DNA of 64,000 bases from Candolleomyces eurysporus (GCA_027579435.1 JANBPK010000739.1:124001-188000); one strand, 5' to 3'. Counted from the stretch's first letter, positions 23,509 through 35,486 are shown. The notes: a model not told the origin generated them from the sequence alone. Numbers and translations are program-made.

Positions 23509-25998
23509 ATGGCCTCTGTCAAAAAGTCGTCCAAGAACAAGGGCAAGCAGCCAAAAACCAGGCCGACGTCGACCGCAGCCATCTCCCAGCCCGTCGTCGA
23601 CGACGCCTCCCTCCAGACATCCCTCTCGGCCTTCTCTGACGATGGCCATCTCTTTGCATATCTCGCGCTTACCGTCGACAAGCATCGTCTGCGTGTATAC
23701 AACACCGCGTCTGGCCAGTCTTTAGCAGATCATACCCTCGACAACGCACGAGTATCGCATCTTTCCTGGGGCTCCTTCAACTTTGCGTCTGAGGCTCAGA
23801 ATGCTGCAGCCGACAATGACGCCCAGTCTCCCTCGAAAAAGAAGAGGAAGAAGCGGAGCAGTTTGGCTGCCACCGAGCACCAGTCCACCATTGGCACAGA
23901 AGTCGTGATCCTGGGGCTGTCAGATGGTTCGATATCCTTCTTCTCTCCGTCGCACGCACGCGTCCTCCGAACACTATCCCATCCTTCGAGCTCTACACCC
24001 ATCCTCGCCGTTGCCTCGGCAGAGGGCAGCAATCCAAGCGCCGTATGGTCCTCCAGCGAAGACGGCACCGTCCGGTGTTGGGACCTTCAAAAAAAATGAT
24101 ATTTTGGATTCCTGGAAAACAGATGACCGGATACCATACACCTCATTGGTCGTTAGGCCTTCGGACGAGGACGATCGGACAGACCTCTTGGCCGCTCACC
24201 ATAAAATTCGACTTTTATCCCGTGTCACCGACCCCACGAACATCTCATCATCCAAAAAACCCACTCAAGTCGCCTCTTTTACGGGCCACGCATCCTCAAT
24301 CACTCTCGCAAGATGGGCAGACTCGCAGACGCCACCAGAACGATTTGCTACAATGGCCCAAGGAGACCGCTTTTTGTATGTGTGGGACATTGAAGACGAT
24401 TCGTCGGACGGCAAAGCATCAGCCTCAGTGCCTCTAGATTCGGACGCCCGGACGTTCTCGATATCAAGGTCGCGCACTTCGACGTTGGCGACCCTTTCTG
24501 CCTCAGGCAAGGTATCAATATATCCCATCCCTCAGGAGCTCACCCCTCCCGCAAATACAAGTCGTGTCTCGCACAATCTGGCAACGCTTTTACCTCGTTC
24601 GACGATAACGACCTCATCTAAAAACAGCGCGTCATCCGCGCCTCTAGTCAACCTCACATTTTCAAGTACAGACTCTGCGTCGATTACGGTGGCGAGGCTG
24701 GTCAAAGGCGTTCGACCTGTCTTCCATTCGATTGTAGGTGAATGACTTGTTTGAAGCAACTATTGCTCATCCTCTACGCAGAAATTCATGGATGATTCTG
24801 GCAACTATATCCCAGATATCAAGTTGGAAGACATCGATTTGTCCGCCGTCAAGGGTGACGCTCCAGTAAGGATTGTCTCCCTAGTTTCACATCAATCGAC
24901 CCTCACCAATCATCCGCCCTCTAGTCTTCTACAACCCAAAGATACAGCGAATCGTCAACGAATGTGGTTGGTGCAGGCACTGGTCTAGACGTTGGCGAAC
25001 CCGATGATGATGATGTAGCAATGCGCGACATCGACGGAGACCTTGGAGTGGATTTGGCAGAGCTCTCTCTTGGCCAACGCTTGACTGCAGTTGATGGTGC
25101 AGGTCCAGCAGACTCAGACGACAGCGATAGTCCGGCGTCACCAAGAAAAGCGTCCGGGAAGTCCAAGTCTAAATCGCAAAATGCCAATATCGTCCCTGCA
25201 AACTCTCTGACTCGAACCCTCATTCAAGCGCTCCATTCATCCGATTCAAAATTGCTGGAGACATGTTTGGCCCATTCCGACCCACAACTTATCCAAAACA
25301 CTGTCCGAAGGTTGCCCCCTCAACTGGCAGTTCCTTTAATTACTGCGTGCACCGAACGATTGGGTAGAGGCCATCGTGCAGCTGGGATGAAGGGAGGCGG
25401 AGGTGGCGCCAGTGCTCAACGGGGCACTGTCCTAGTCGCCTGGATCAAGACTGTTCTTGCAGTCCACGCAGGACATCTGATGACTGTATGTCGCTTTATT
25501 GTCTCACTGCTCATTCGTACATGCTCAACTACCTTCTAGATTCCGGACCTGGTTGCCCGGTTATCTGGCCTGTATGCGACGATCACTGCTCGGCTTGCCC
25601 TCCACGAGAGTTTGCTTTCTTTGAATGGCAAACTTGACATGGTCTTGTCGCAAGTGGAATTACGGTCATCAGCAGCTCCTGCTCCACTCTCTGTCAAAAA
25701 GGGCAAGGCGAAAGGCTTGAATGGTCAAAAGACTCAAGTCAAGCGATACGTTGAAGGGGAGAGCGAATCGAGTGACGCAGAGGGTCAGGATGTCGAGGTG
25801 GAAGTCGACAGTGGCGACGAAGAAGGCAGCGTGGAGGACATAGAGCTCGGAGGCGAGAGTGAAGAGGAGGAAAGTGACGAGGACGATGAGGAGAGCGATG
25901 AAGACGAGGACGAGGACGATGCGTCTGACAATGAGTTCCTCGACGATGAAGCGGAAGAGTGGAGTGATGAAGAGGAGGAGGATGATTATAGTGAATAA
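23509..25998 (+). CDS. UTP5: U3 snoRNP protein UTP5 (WDR43), with an apparent frameshift
   Basis: Part of the t-UTP/UTP-A complex needed for rRNA transcription and early 18S processing in the nucleolus. It starts MASVKKSSKNKGKQPKTRP (basic), continues with WD40-type repeats (VWSSSEDGTVRCWDL and others), then a Utp12/WDR43 C-terminal domain (about 25190-25680: NSLTRTLIQALHSSDSKLLE, WIKTVLAVHAGHLMT) and an acidic Glu/Asp tail. At 24089-24096 a run of eight A ends the first frame (LQKK stop). With seven A the protein reads on as WDLQKNDILDSWKTDDR. As both halves are conserved and the break is in a homopolymer, a sequencing error is most likely; a real disrupted allele is possible. Three introns in the 3' half were seen (after FHSI, after GDAP and near 25486). 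Confidence 0.88.
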
Positions 25999-26096
25999 AT
26001 GTAACCTCTTGCGTCTATCTATCTTCTTGTCATCATGTGATCATTGTGCATGTTCTAGTATGTATATTCAATCATGCGTACACATCGGCAGTGTGT

Positions 26097-27726
26097 CTAC
26101 CTGTCTGATCTTTTCTGTCTCTTTGTGGTCTTCTTCTTTTCATCTTTCACAGTGGGTTTGTCTTTGCGAGTTATCTGGATGGAAGTTAGCAAACAGGCAA
26201 TTCCATTACCAGCCTCTTCGCCCGTACGCACCTTCCGTTTTCGTGTAGATGATCTCTTGGGGATGGCATCGCTATGTCCTGCATCATCCGAGTCTTCTAG
26301 CGGGGTCAAATCGCTTTCATCACCGTCTAACTCGGTTGCGAGCTCTTCTTTCTGCTTTTTCGGTACTGCTTGGAGCTCAACTACGTAGGCTGACGTCCTT
26401 CCTCCTACGGTAATCCACTTAATCGTGGCAGGTGCTCCCGAAGGCTATCGGGCAGGTCAACGATGATCCTAGTCTGGAAGGGGGTGAATCATACCAGCAA
26501 GAGTTCTTGGTGCTCTGAATCCTTGCGCTTTCCTTTTCCCTTCATTGTCTGGTTTCACGAAATTATTTCTGGGAATGCAAAAGGCGTCCACGTACCCATC
26601 TATGTTTGAACAACCAATTTTCGGGGAAGAGTTTGTCGTCCGCGTTGACATCCACGGCTGTCTGGGTCACGTACACGGTGTTATGATGAAGCTTTTGAAT
26701 CTGCTCTGTGCTCAGAGTGTTGCATCGCTGCTCTGGATGTACCCGTGCATGGTACAGAATTTCGTCTGGATAATGGTTCAGCCGTTTGAGTGGTAGCTCA
26801 TTTATCAGCCCAACGAACCTGCGACCCAGTTTCCAACACCTGCACTGAAAGATTGGTCTAGTAGAAGCGCCTTGATGGGGCAGGACCGTCGGAGCACAGA
26901 GGCGCTGAAGGCTTCAAGTGACGGCATCGAATATATAGGATCGAACCTGAGCTCTGATATTGGAGGTTCGGTAAGAGGTGACGCGCAAAGTCGAACCCGA
27001 CCTAGTCGTCTTGCATCGAGGAACGCTACCTCAGTAGTTTCCTCGCTATCTTGTTGGTCACTTGGGCCAGCGTCACGGTCCTCGTCATTTGACAAGTGCA
27101 GCACAAACTATGCCATGTGTCAGTTCCTAGAGGCGTTGAGATTCGGAGAGAGCCTTGCCTTCACGAATCTGGGAGGCCACTGGTCTGCATTTTTCTTTTT
27201 CATGGGACCTTCCTTATAGTATACCGGTTCGCTTCCCTTGACCTGACAATTTATGGCGTCAGTGGAGGCATTCTCATTCGGAATTTCGGATTCGGAACAC
27301 ACTTGGAGCATCCCAGTCATACCAAAATGAAGCACTGGGTGCTTCCCTTCTCCACTCAAGGTCAAATAGAAAACCTTGCCTGTAAAAAAANCGATTTGAA
27401 GGAGTTAGCGGCGCTGGAGAAACAAGGCCCTGCAATGGTCTCTACCATATCGTTGTGCGTCATCAACGATGCGTCCGGTGATCTCATCCCCCTAGTAATA
27501 TAGAATTGAAGGACTGTCGACTCAAGTATATTAGATGGGATACGGACGAATTCTTGGTGTGTCGTGCCAGAAAACACGATAGAGTCTTCGAATGTCTCGA
27601 CTCTCGTGATTTTCTTGCCTTTGGCTATATCTCGCAGCAATTTGGCAGCCCTCTCCACCTCTGTAAAAAGAGGTGAATTAGAGCTTAATTCGAAAGCATC
27701 GCAGGCGTACCAGGGAGTTCTGGCAT
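26097..27726 (-). CDS. Formamidopyrimidine-DNA glycosylase (Fpg/MutM type)
   Basis: Base-excision repair enzyme that removes oxidised purines and cleaves abasic sites. The spliced protein starts MPELPEVERAAKLL, giving the catalytic Pro (after Met removal) and Glu. It continues with EDSIVFSGTT, GRIVDDAQRYGKVFYLTLSG, LHFGMTGMLQ, DARRLGRVRL, LLLDQSFSAGVGNWVADEIL, and PATIKWITVGGRTSAYV near the end. As in other fungal and plant Fpg proteins, no zinc-finger cysteines are seen; the GGRTSA segment stands there instead. A disordered basic tail (KRSSTRKRKVR) follows. The first intron interrupts PELP|EVE. One intron (27108-27158) has a GC donor. The N at 27391 lies in an intronic T-tract and does no harm. 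The last 100 bases may contain a further very short intron, so the exact C-terminus is uncertain. Confidence 0.9.
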
Positions 27727-28042
27727 AGTTAGTAGGTTGCAATGACAGAAAGCTTTCAAGTCCACTAAGTCCTGCGCGGCGCTTCAAGCTGATGGTATTT
27801 ACGGACGGAGTCCAAGTCCGTGATCGCCGAGATCCCACGCCCACGCCCAGCAAATGCCGAGCTCATATGCTCAGTCATCCTAGAACGGAAGAATTTAAAA
27901 AATGGACGGGGGTGTCCGACTCCGAGTCACTCCCTCTTATCCAGGTCCTGACGTTATTCAAAGGGCCAGGGACGGCTACTAGCTCTGGTAGGTGAGCCGA
28001 AGGATTACGGTCCAGCGTTCAGATTTGTGGACGTCCTTGAGA
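27727..28042. promoter_or_regulatory. Bidirectional intergenic region, Fpg gene / MFS gene
   Basis: 316 bp between divergent starts. No recognisable TATA box or repeat. An in-frame GTG upstream of the MFS ATG is not used, as fungal genes start at ATG. Confidence 0.4.
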
Positions 28043-30174
28043 ATGGAGTCACAAACGAGCAACCCAGTTCACAAACGTGAAAGTCCTCCTGAAGTCGGAA
28101 GAAAACCTCTTGGTTTGAGTTGGAGGTCCTCGTATTGGTTCACTACGCTGGTTGTTGGTTCCGGTAAGCAGATTTTCTTAATAGTGCACTAAGCTTCGTC
28201 TTGATGAAATTTCATTTACAGGCATTGCGATTGATTTGCTCGTCTATTCCATCATCATCCCGGTGATTCCTTTTCAATTGGAAACACTAGGTTATACCGG
28301 GGTATCTGCACTCTCAGGATGGCTCCTGTTTGCGTATGTAAGTAACATCCAGAATCTTCTCCCTATGTTCAGAAAGTTGATTAAATCACTGAAAGTCTGG
28401 TGGTCTTCTTGTGTGTGAGTATACCGTATTTTCGTTAGGAGCCCAGTCATTTTACCCATTGTCCGTCAGCAACATTGCCAGTTGCCATGTTATCCGAAGC
28501 GTATAACGCTCGGAGGTGGCCTTTGCTCATTGGATTTGCCGTCTTGATTGGTTCCCAGATCATGTTTATGGAGGCACCGAACTACGCCGTGATGTGCGTC
28601 GCTCGAGTAATACAAGGAATTGGTTCATCCATCGTCTGGGTGGTTGGACTGGCTTTGTTGTAAGCACTACCGACGCTTCCATCATTTGTCCTTCTCTTGA
28701 CATATTCCAGATGCGACTCTACTCCAGAAACTCTGGTTGGCCGTATGTCGCGTTTTTCGGGACGTAACTTCTCATGTATTGATGCCACATTGTTCAGAAC
28801 AGCTTGGAATGGCCATGATCGGCTTTTCGGTTGGGTAAGTGGGCTATGTAAATTCCGTCATTAAACATTGCACGTCTAATGACCGCCAGACTGGTCCTTG
28901 GGCCTCCCATTGGAGGAGCACTGTACAGCCGGTTCGGCTTTCGCGGCCCATTCATTTTCGGGATCATCTTTGCTTTTGTCGATCTCCTTGGGCGCTTGGT
29001 AATTATCGAGAGAAAGGATGCGTTGAAGTGGGGCTATGATCCTCATAACCCGTCCGGTCTAGCTGGCAATGATGGAGAGGCTGCCATTAGCTCTCCGAAT
29101 AGTCAGGACCAACGAGACGAGAAAGCGGATTCAAGCCCCGCAGACAACGGGGAGACCAATATCAATCCGGAGGATCCACACCCGGCTCCAAGGAAACCCC
29201 TTTCCCAGGTCGCTGCGTTGGCTAAACTTGCTAAGTCCCCCCNGTGCTGTAGCCGCGTCTCTGATAGCGCTAATATACGGGTGAGTTTGCGCGTTCTGGA
29301 TCTCGGTCATACTTTGGCGCTAATAGTATCAACAGAGTGATAGTCGGCAGTCAAGAGCCATCGATTCCGGTTCATCTACAAGACGTTTGGAACCTCTCAG
29401 CGGACAGGGTTGGCGTTGTTTTTATTGCCGCCGTTGTCCCTACCCTCTTCTGTACGTTGTTTTTGGCCTTTCCTCCTCCGTTAAAGCTCAAAAAGCGGTC
29501 TTCACCAGCTACTCCGCTAAGTGGATATCTGAGTGACAAGCGCGGTACCGGGTGGATCACTGCGTTCTGCCTTCTCCTTAGTATCCCTTGGTTCGTGGTG
29601 ATGATAATTGAGTCCCATTTGGCCCTATTCATAGTAGCATTTGGCTTGGCCAGTAGGTATTTCGCCTTTGCATCCCTTCCACGACTGATAGTCCGGTGTT
29701 CTAGCTTTCTTCGCATCTGGGACCATTTCGCCAGTCACTGCCGAACTTGCTGCGGTCGCACGCAGCATTGAAGGCGTCGGGTGTAAGCCTTTCGAAGTAG
29801 AATGGAGTTTGCGAATTTATTGACTGATGCCGACAATAGATGGACATGTCTATGGCGCATTCAATCTTGCATATGGAGCTGGCAGTACAAGTAAGCGCTC
29901 AATGCCAGTGTGTTTTCTTTGAATCTAACAGATCTATGTTTGCAGTTGGCCCCGTCATTGGAGGTCAGGTAAGCACAAATAGTTTCAGTCTTTCTGGAAG
30001 TCGCCAACGCTTTCTTAATGACAGATGTATGATCATCTCAAGCATGGGTGGCAAGCAGTCACTCTCCTTGCAGCGGGGATGATTGGTGCGGGATTGTTGA
30101 TATCCTTGTGCTTCATAGGAGAAAGGCCGCTGGCACAACGGCTCTTTACCCGTTTCCGTTCAGACACTCAATAG
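28043..30174 (+). CDS. MFS transporter, DHA1 / VMAT-like
   Basis: Polytopic membrane carrier with about 12 helices. It starts MESQTSNPVHKRESPPEVG (cytoplasmic tail). Helix 1 has AIDLLVYSIIIPVIP, and motif C-like GPPIGGALYSRFG lies in helix 5. A long hydrophilic central loop (about 29040-29210, rich in Ser, Asp, Pro) is followed by helices with VIVGSQEPSIPVHLQ, SGYLSDKRGTGW and GPVIGGQMYDH. The order resembles fungal drug:H+ antiporters close to vesicular monoamine transporters. The substrate cannot be told. At least eight short introns were placed. The N at 29243 after six C is a surplus base; without it SPRAVAASLIALIYG reads through. The protein ends LFTRFRSDTQ. Confidence 0.88.
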
Positions 30175-30681
30175 CGTTAGTATGTAGACGTCCTTAGAAA
30201 CCTGCTACTTTTCGCACAACTCAGTCGATAGATCAAATTCCCAAAAACCCTCCACCCTCCACTCAGTGTCATATACCATGCTGTACATAGACTAACACAT
30301 ATACATGGCTTTTGCCCGAAATACGGAGTTTCCGGCGTCGTAGTTGGTAAGGCGGCGAAGCATGGTGGGCGCTTAATGAATCACCGCGCATCGTGATTAT
30401 CAGTCTGTGATTGGTTGCCATGATGCACAGCCACATACATTATGGGTGCCTGTCTGGTTTGGGGTTTATCTTGTTTTCAGCCGACACCCAGGAACTCCAG
30501 ACTCCAGTCCAGGGCCAGCAACTTTCCGTCCCGCCCCTAGTATGTTCCCGTCGTCCTTTGTTTCGCATCTCTCATCCGACCTCGCTTAGAGAGCCTTCCT
30601 TACCAACGCCGAGCGCTGAAGAATTCCAGGGCGGGCGCTCTTCACCTTTAGTAATCCCACGTCGCTGCCCAAGCTTGCAGG
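30175..30681. other. Intergenic, no gene recognised
   Basis: 507 bases between the MFS stop and the next start. Open frames here run into the 5' part of the next gene in the wrong phase and show no family resemblance. It probably holds the terminator of the transporter gene and the promoter and leader of the gene at 30682. Confidence 0.45.
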
Positions 30682-32463
30682 ATGAGTGCAAACTCGTACC
30701 CCTCTCCAATCTCTTCAGCCTCTTCTCCACAGTTCAATGGCTCTCCGTCCTCCAGAGGCGCTCCAATTCCGACAAGAGACCGCAGGGGAAGGCAACACAC
30801 CCAACGCAGCCTGCAGTCGGCCGCTGCAGACTTAGAAGCAGCATTCTCAAGATTGGAACAAGTTCGAACAAGCCTGATGCAACTCTCCAGTCGTTTGCCC
30901 GCACCAAGAGGAGTGGAAGCAACCGGTCGGGACCAACTAGGGCCTGGCCATGACGCCATTATGCTCACCGGCGAATTGGGAGAACCATTATCGAGGACAG
31001 AGGGCACCCGAAGCACTGAAGATCCGGACTCTTTCCTATACGACGAACGCACCTTTCGCCAGCTGGCCCAACTGCAAACACAAGCTCAAATTGCGGTGGA
31101 ACAAGCTTCCTTACCCAATCAAACCAATGCGCCATCCTCTTCACCCCTCTCCGACCCTCCAGTCCATGCACGACTACAGCACCAACCGCTGCCACCGGAA
31201 TCGCAGGTCTCGACCCCCCTCGAATCTTCTCTTTCCATGAGGGACGATGGATTTACAGCCCTGGGCCGACATGTTGTTGCACGGGAAGCAGCCGCTCAGC
31301 GACGCCCAGAACCAACCCCAAATGAAGATCGCTCGTATCAACCAGCTGCTTCCATGAGATTCGAAAGGCATGGAAGGCTCGACCCTCTTGTGGAAGAAGC
31401 GCTTGTTCATGCAGCCTCTCAATCTGACCCCAGCGAACTCAGAAGATTGAGCCAAATCCAAGGCCAGCTCTCGTCCGCGGCCACCCCTCAGCTACCTTGG
31501 AGGCACGAACCCAGGCGACGGCGGCCGCTTAGAACCGACACACGACCGCCTTCTACTCGTACTTCCACGTCTGGGGGCACGGGCTCGGATCACCTATCCC
31601 GTCTATCAATGCTTTCGAGCCTTTCCCTTCAAAACTTCTCAGGTCCTCCATCTGCCGCTCCCTCGAGTGGTCGGCCTCTCTTATTGTTCGATGAGCCCGA
31701 GAGCTACACCGACGCGCCACCCCTGCAACCTTTGGAACTCGATATGATAGTTGACGATGTTCCCTTTGGGAGGAACTATATCATTCGAAGGCACATGAAT
31801 CCTGAAGGCACAGAAAGGGTGCAAAATATCAACCTCAATCCCGACTTCTACGACTCGGCTGGCTATGGTTGGATGATGCCACCTCGGTCGGAAGGAAACG
31901 AAGCAAATTCTGCGGAGAACACTCGCAGGCGCACAACGCTCACTCAGCGGTCAACCTACATCACGACACCTTCCGATCATGGTGCTTCCATTTCCCGGAG
32001 GCGTGGTTGGGGTGAGTTTACACAGATTCAGCGATTGATTTTTCATTTCAGGTGCTGACTTTATCTTCCAACAGCGCGCCTTGACCCTGACGGGAACGAG
32101 ATTCCATCCGACGAGGAGGAGGAATTGGAACGATACCGAACGGAGTATCGAGTCCGTGCAACGAATGGTCGGTCACACGGTGCTAGCTCCGCACCGTCGT
32201 ATGGCCTTCCTCCAGCAGAATTGACACGGGCCCCAGTGTATGGGAGTGTGATGGATTCAGTTGCAAGTGTCAGAGATCCTTACCAACGTTCCTCCCGTCG
32301 CCAGCACGAGAGTTCTATGATAAGGACCAAGGAAGCCGCTGCAGACCATTTGTACAATCCGCTCCCCACTCCTCTCAAGGAGATGATGGGTCCGGACGTG
32401 CGGTCTCGCAGATACCAGACTGCCATGGCGGTTTCTCCCATGGCCAGTTTGGCTGGAAGGTGA
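30682..32463 (+). CDS. Uncharacterised disordered protein
   Basis: I do not recognise a domain. The protein of about 570 residues starts MSANSYPSPISSASSPQFNG and is rich in Ser, Pro, Arg and Gln. One predicted helical stretch (SAAADLEAAFSRLEQVRTSL) could be a coiled coil. The C-terminal third is more ordered in composition: LELDMIVDDVPFGRNYIIRR, then YGWMMPPRS, RRRGWARLDPDGNEIPSDEE and YNPLPTPLKEMMG. One intron follows the Trp codon (GTGAGT, about 32013) and ends at CAACAG (about 32075); it restores the acidic WARLDPDGNEIP stretch. Codon use resembles that of the neighbours. Similar Ser-rich orphans are common in basidiomycetes; the function is unknown. Confidence 0.72.
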
Positions 32464-32636
32464 TGGAATGATGGACACTGATTTTTTTNATTCTTCTAAT
32501 TATGGGTGTATGTGCTATATACTGTGTAAAAGTAATAATACTGGGCGCTGAAGAAATGAAGACATGGACGCGTGGACGACTCTTAATATTGCTGAATAGG
32601 TGCCGCCAACGCTCGGCATTTGCCGACGAGCGGTTT

Positions 32637-32643
32637 TATAAAA
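32637..32643 (+). promoter_or_regulatory. Candidate TATA box
   Basis: TATAAAA, followed by a pyrimidine-rich stretch (CCCCCTCCTGTCTCTCTGC) and an ATG at 32718, about 75 bases downstream. This is the spacing expected of a fungal promoter, but the product is doubtful. Confidence 0.35.
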
Positions 32644-32717
32644 GTTTTGCTCGCAGCTGATCGTTCTCTTCACCGCACGTTACCATTCAGTCCCCCTCCT
32701 GTCTCTCTGCTTGCTCT

Positions 32718-32984
32718 ATGGCGGATGGGGAACTTGAAGGGACTTTCCTCTCATCAAGGGTGGCGAAGAAAATCGACGCTCCAGGAGATAAAGAGGTGGT
32801 TTTGCGTGTGAGAGTTAAATCGATGTCGGATGTCAGTCCTGCCCTTGCCATAAGCCTGTCCATCGTGAAGGTTTTTGCTTTTAGAGACTCAGGACCTAGA
32901 CGACATTGGAAATTACATCACTTTTGTATTTATCTCTTTTTTTTTTNGCTTACGATGATCGTGTTACAACAAAATTGCATATAA
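32718..32984 (+). CDS. Doubtful small open frame downstream of a TATA-like box
   Basis: Open frame beginning MADGELEGTFLSSRVAKKID, with a hydrophobic stretch (LAISLSIVKVFAF) in the middle. It runs through an N at 32947, so its end is not reliable, and a GTGAGA within it could be a splice donor. I see no homology. The only support is the TATA-like box and pyrimidine tract upstream. Confidence 0.2.
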   Translation: MADGELEGTFLSSRVAKKIDAPGDKEVVLRVRVKSMSDVSPALAISLSIVKVFAFRDSGPRRHWKLHHFCIYLFFFXLTMIVLQQNCI

Positions 32985-33353
32985 CAATGGTCGTGTGCGG
33001 CATGCGCATCAACATCGTGGACTGTGAAGGACAGGTGAAAAGCTAACGAATGTGAAATCTATATGTCAAATCGGGTCCATGTTATCCTAGCCAATGGTCA
33101 CGATGGGTCCAGATACCGGTGAGGCGAAATGTGAATGTGAATTCACCGTATACGTCGCAGTAAAATGCAGCAGATGGAAGAAGTGGGGTCGGAGATGTAG
33201 CTAACGTACAAGTACACCGTTGAGTCAGACAGAAGTGATGTTCCGAATTCTCGAAGAGTGAATGAACGAAGAAAACCGGTGCATAAACGCAGCATAAAAG
33301 AGTAAAATAAAAAANCAAAAAACATGAAAGCGGCCATTCATACAGACCAGATT

Positions 33354-35486
33354 TCAAGTATCAGGAGATTGACCAGTTCCTCCCCATAAAGCCACCCGGC
33401 CTAGCCAGGACTTGAGCTTTGGGGTTGAACTTGTCGACTCTGCGCTCCTCACACTCCCAAGACTGCGAACGCTTCTGGCTGCGGAGTTCTTGGAGCTCCG
33501 ATACGCCTCGAGTGGGTTATAAGGACCCTGTGCCGGGAGTGATCTTGCCTTCGGGCCACGGTGCGTGCTCTTCAACGAGGCAGTGGAATGTGCTGGGGAT
33601 GAAGATGCTGGCGGATGAGAGCCGAGTACGTAAGGTCCTGAAATGGTGGGTCTGGGAGAAGATGGTATTGGTGGCAAGGGCTTAACCGTTGCTGGAGTAA
33701 TAGTGGCCGTAGAAAGGGTAGATGCTGACGACTTGCGTCGATATGATTGCTGAGACGAGACAGACGACCTGCGGTTGAGTGACATGAGGCGCTTCAAACC
33801 TCGAGTACTACCCGAGTACTCCTCGTCCTCCTCGTCGCACGAGTGCATACTGCTATTGCTGCAGTCAACTGCGCTGTTGCCCCAATGAGCACCAGCGAAC
33901 CCTGTTCGGTTCGGGTGAGAAGAACCACCCCACCTCGCAGACCTAGCGCCCATATCCATACCATCCACGTTGATACCCATGCTATCTATGCTTGAGTCGT
34001 CAACATCCATTCTCCTGCCAACTTCGTCGACACCCCAGTACCCTGCACTGGCATAATGGACAGTTGGAATTTCAACAAATTTAACCGACTTGTTGGCGGT
34101 GGCGCCGGAGTCCTTTGTCGAAATGGAAGATGTTCGAGTCAAGATGGATTTGTTTGGACACGAGGAAGACAGAGGGCCTAGGTTGTTGTTGTAGTCCCGC
34201 GCAGTAGGCTGTGAGGCGTGCCGGCGATGCTGTCCCTTGCTTGTGTTGGGAAAGCCCCCAAACGGGTCTGGATGAAGTGAAACAGGGGATACAGGCGTTG
34301 TTGGACGCGAGGACGATGTTGCGGAGGATATCGTGCTTGAAGAGGTAGAGCTAATGGAGGGGGAACGTCTTGAAATTGTAATTGAAGCAGAGTCTCGTTC
34401 GGCAGGAGGCAACGAAATATGGTGGCCTGAAACGGCAGAAGAGGCCAAAGAATCAGTGAGGTCCACCTGGGACTGTGAAGGTATCGTCTTCAAGTGAGGA
34501 ATTGATCGGACAGATCGGGAGCGAGGGCGAAGAATGGTCGACCAGAACGGAGAATTGGAAGATGCTTTCCGAGCACTGGCAGAGTCGTCGGACTTGTGGC
34601 GTAGCTCGGTATTGCCGTTGGATGCCTTCGTGCTGGCTGTCGACCGCACGGGAAGAGGCGATGCATCTCGAGGAGGAGGCGGTGGAGACGGGGTGGAGGG
34701 GAGTGTAGAGGTGGACGGAACCCCTCGAGAAGTGCTTGGGGCCTTGGGGCGGCGATAGATCCACTCCGAGGGAGAACCATTAACGGAGGGCTTCGTGGAA
34801 CTGCTCCAACGGGGTGGGGTTCGAGGGGGTGTTGAGGACGAGGAGGAAGTCGGGGGTGGTTGCTTGGCAGGTTGAGGATCATGCGCGGCAGAAGGAGAAG
34901 CGGACGAGAGTGTCTGTAGAAGAGAGTCAATCACCTGCGACCAGCGGGGAAATCAAAAAGTGCTTGCCCGCCCAGTTCTTCTGGAATGTTTACTTTTCGA
35001 ATGGGCCTCTGACCGTTGGGGGTCCTCTGAGAACCGAGAGACCCGCTGGGACTGGGAAAGGACGACCTCGTCGCTCAAATGAAAGGAGTCCGTCGGCTGA
35101 ATGGGGTCAGGCAATGACAACGAATGGAAGGGCACACGACGTACAGAGGACGGAAAGTTGAGAATTTCACTGGCTTCAAGCCACCTGAGCTCGTCAATAG
35201 ACAGGTCTGCAAGCATGCCAGAGTCTGTTGACTGGAGCACAGTGAGCGGCACGTCACACAAGGAAATGTGAAATACAGGGTACGCACTGTTAACATGCTG
35301 GGGGAAAGCAGGGACATTCCGAGGCACCTGGAGCCTAGGGGGCCGGTAATATAAAGGAAGAGAGAGGAAGGAATGGAAAGCCTGACGCCGCACGGTGATG
35401 GGGAGTGAAGCTAGATAGTATATGTAGAAGGAGACCCAGAAACTTCTCGGACTGGGCTCCGAATGGGTACATACCTCATACCACAC
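33354..35486 (-). CDS. Uncharacterised Ser/Pro-rich protein
   Basis: The main exon (33354-34934) encodes over 500 residues of low-complexity Ser, Pro and Thr with short ordered islands: PFWSTILRPRSRSVRS, KSVKFVEIPTVHYASAGYW and LEAYRSSKNSAARSVRSLGS. It ends LKSWLGRVALWGGTGQSPDT. Upstream pieces between about 34953 and 35486 have a different flavour (AFHSFLSLPLYYRPPRLQVP, DLSIDELRWLEASEILNF) and probably are 5' exons joined by short introns. I could not fix the first exon or every border, so the upper limit is approximate. The KFVEIPTVHYAS-GYW island recurs, as far as I know, in other orphan basidiomycete proteins. No function can be given. Confidence 0.6.

Larger units (their letters stand above)
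32464..33353. other. Gene-poor stretch with three N-marked homopolymers
   Basis: About 890 bases between two orphan genes. It includes T and A runs with single Ns at 32489, 32947 and 33315, an inverted repeat (about 32609-32632), and TATAAAA at 32637-32643 ahead of a weak open frame. No known gene was seen. Confidence 0.5.

Noticed and set aside
24045..24437. Separate gene starting inside UTP5
   Set aside because: It is the shifted reading of the UTP5 exon after the A run; the in-frame continuation is conserved UTP5 sequence.
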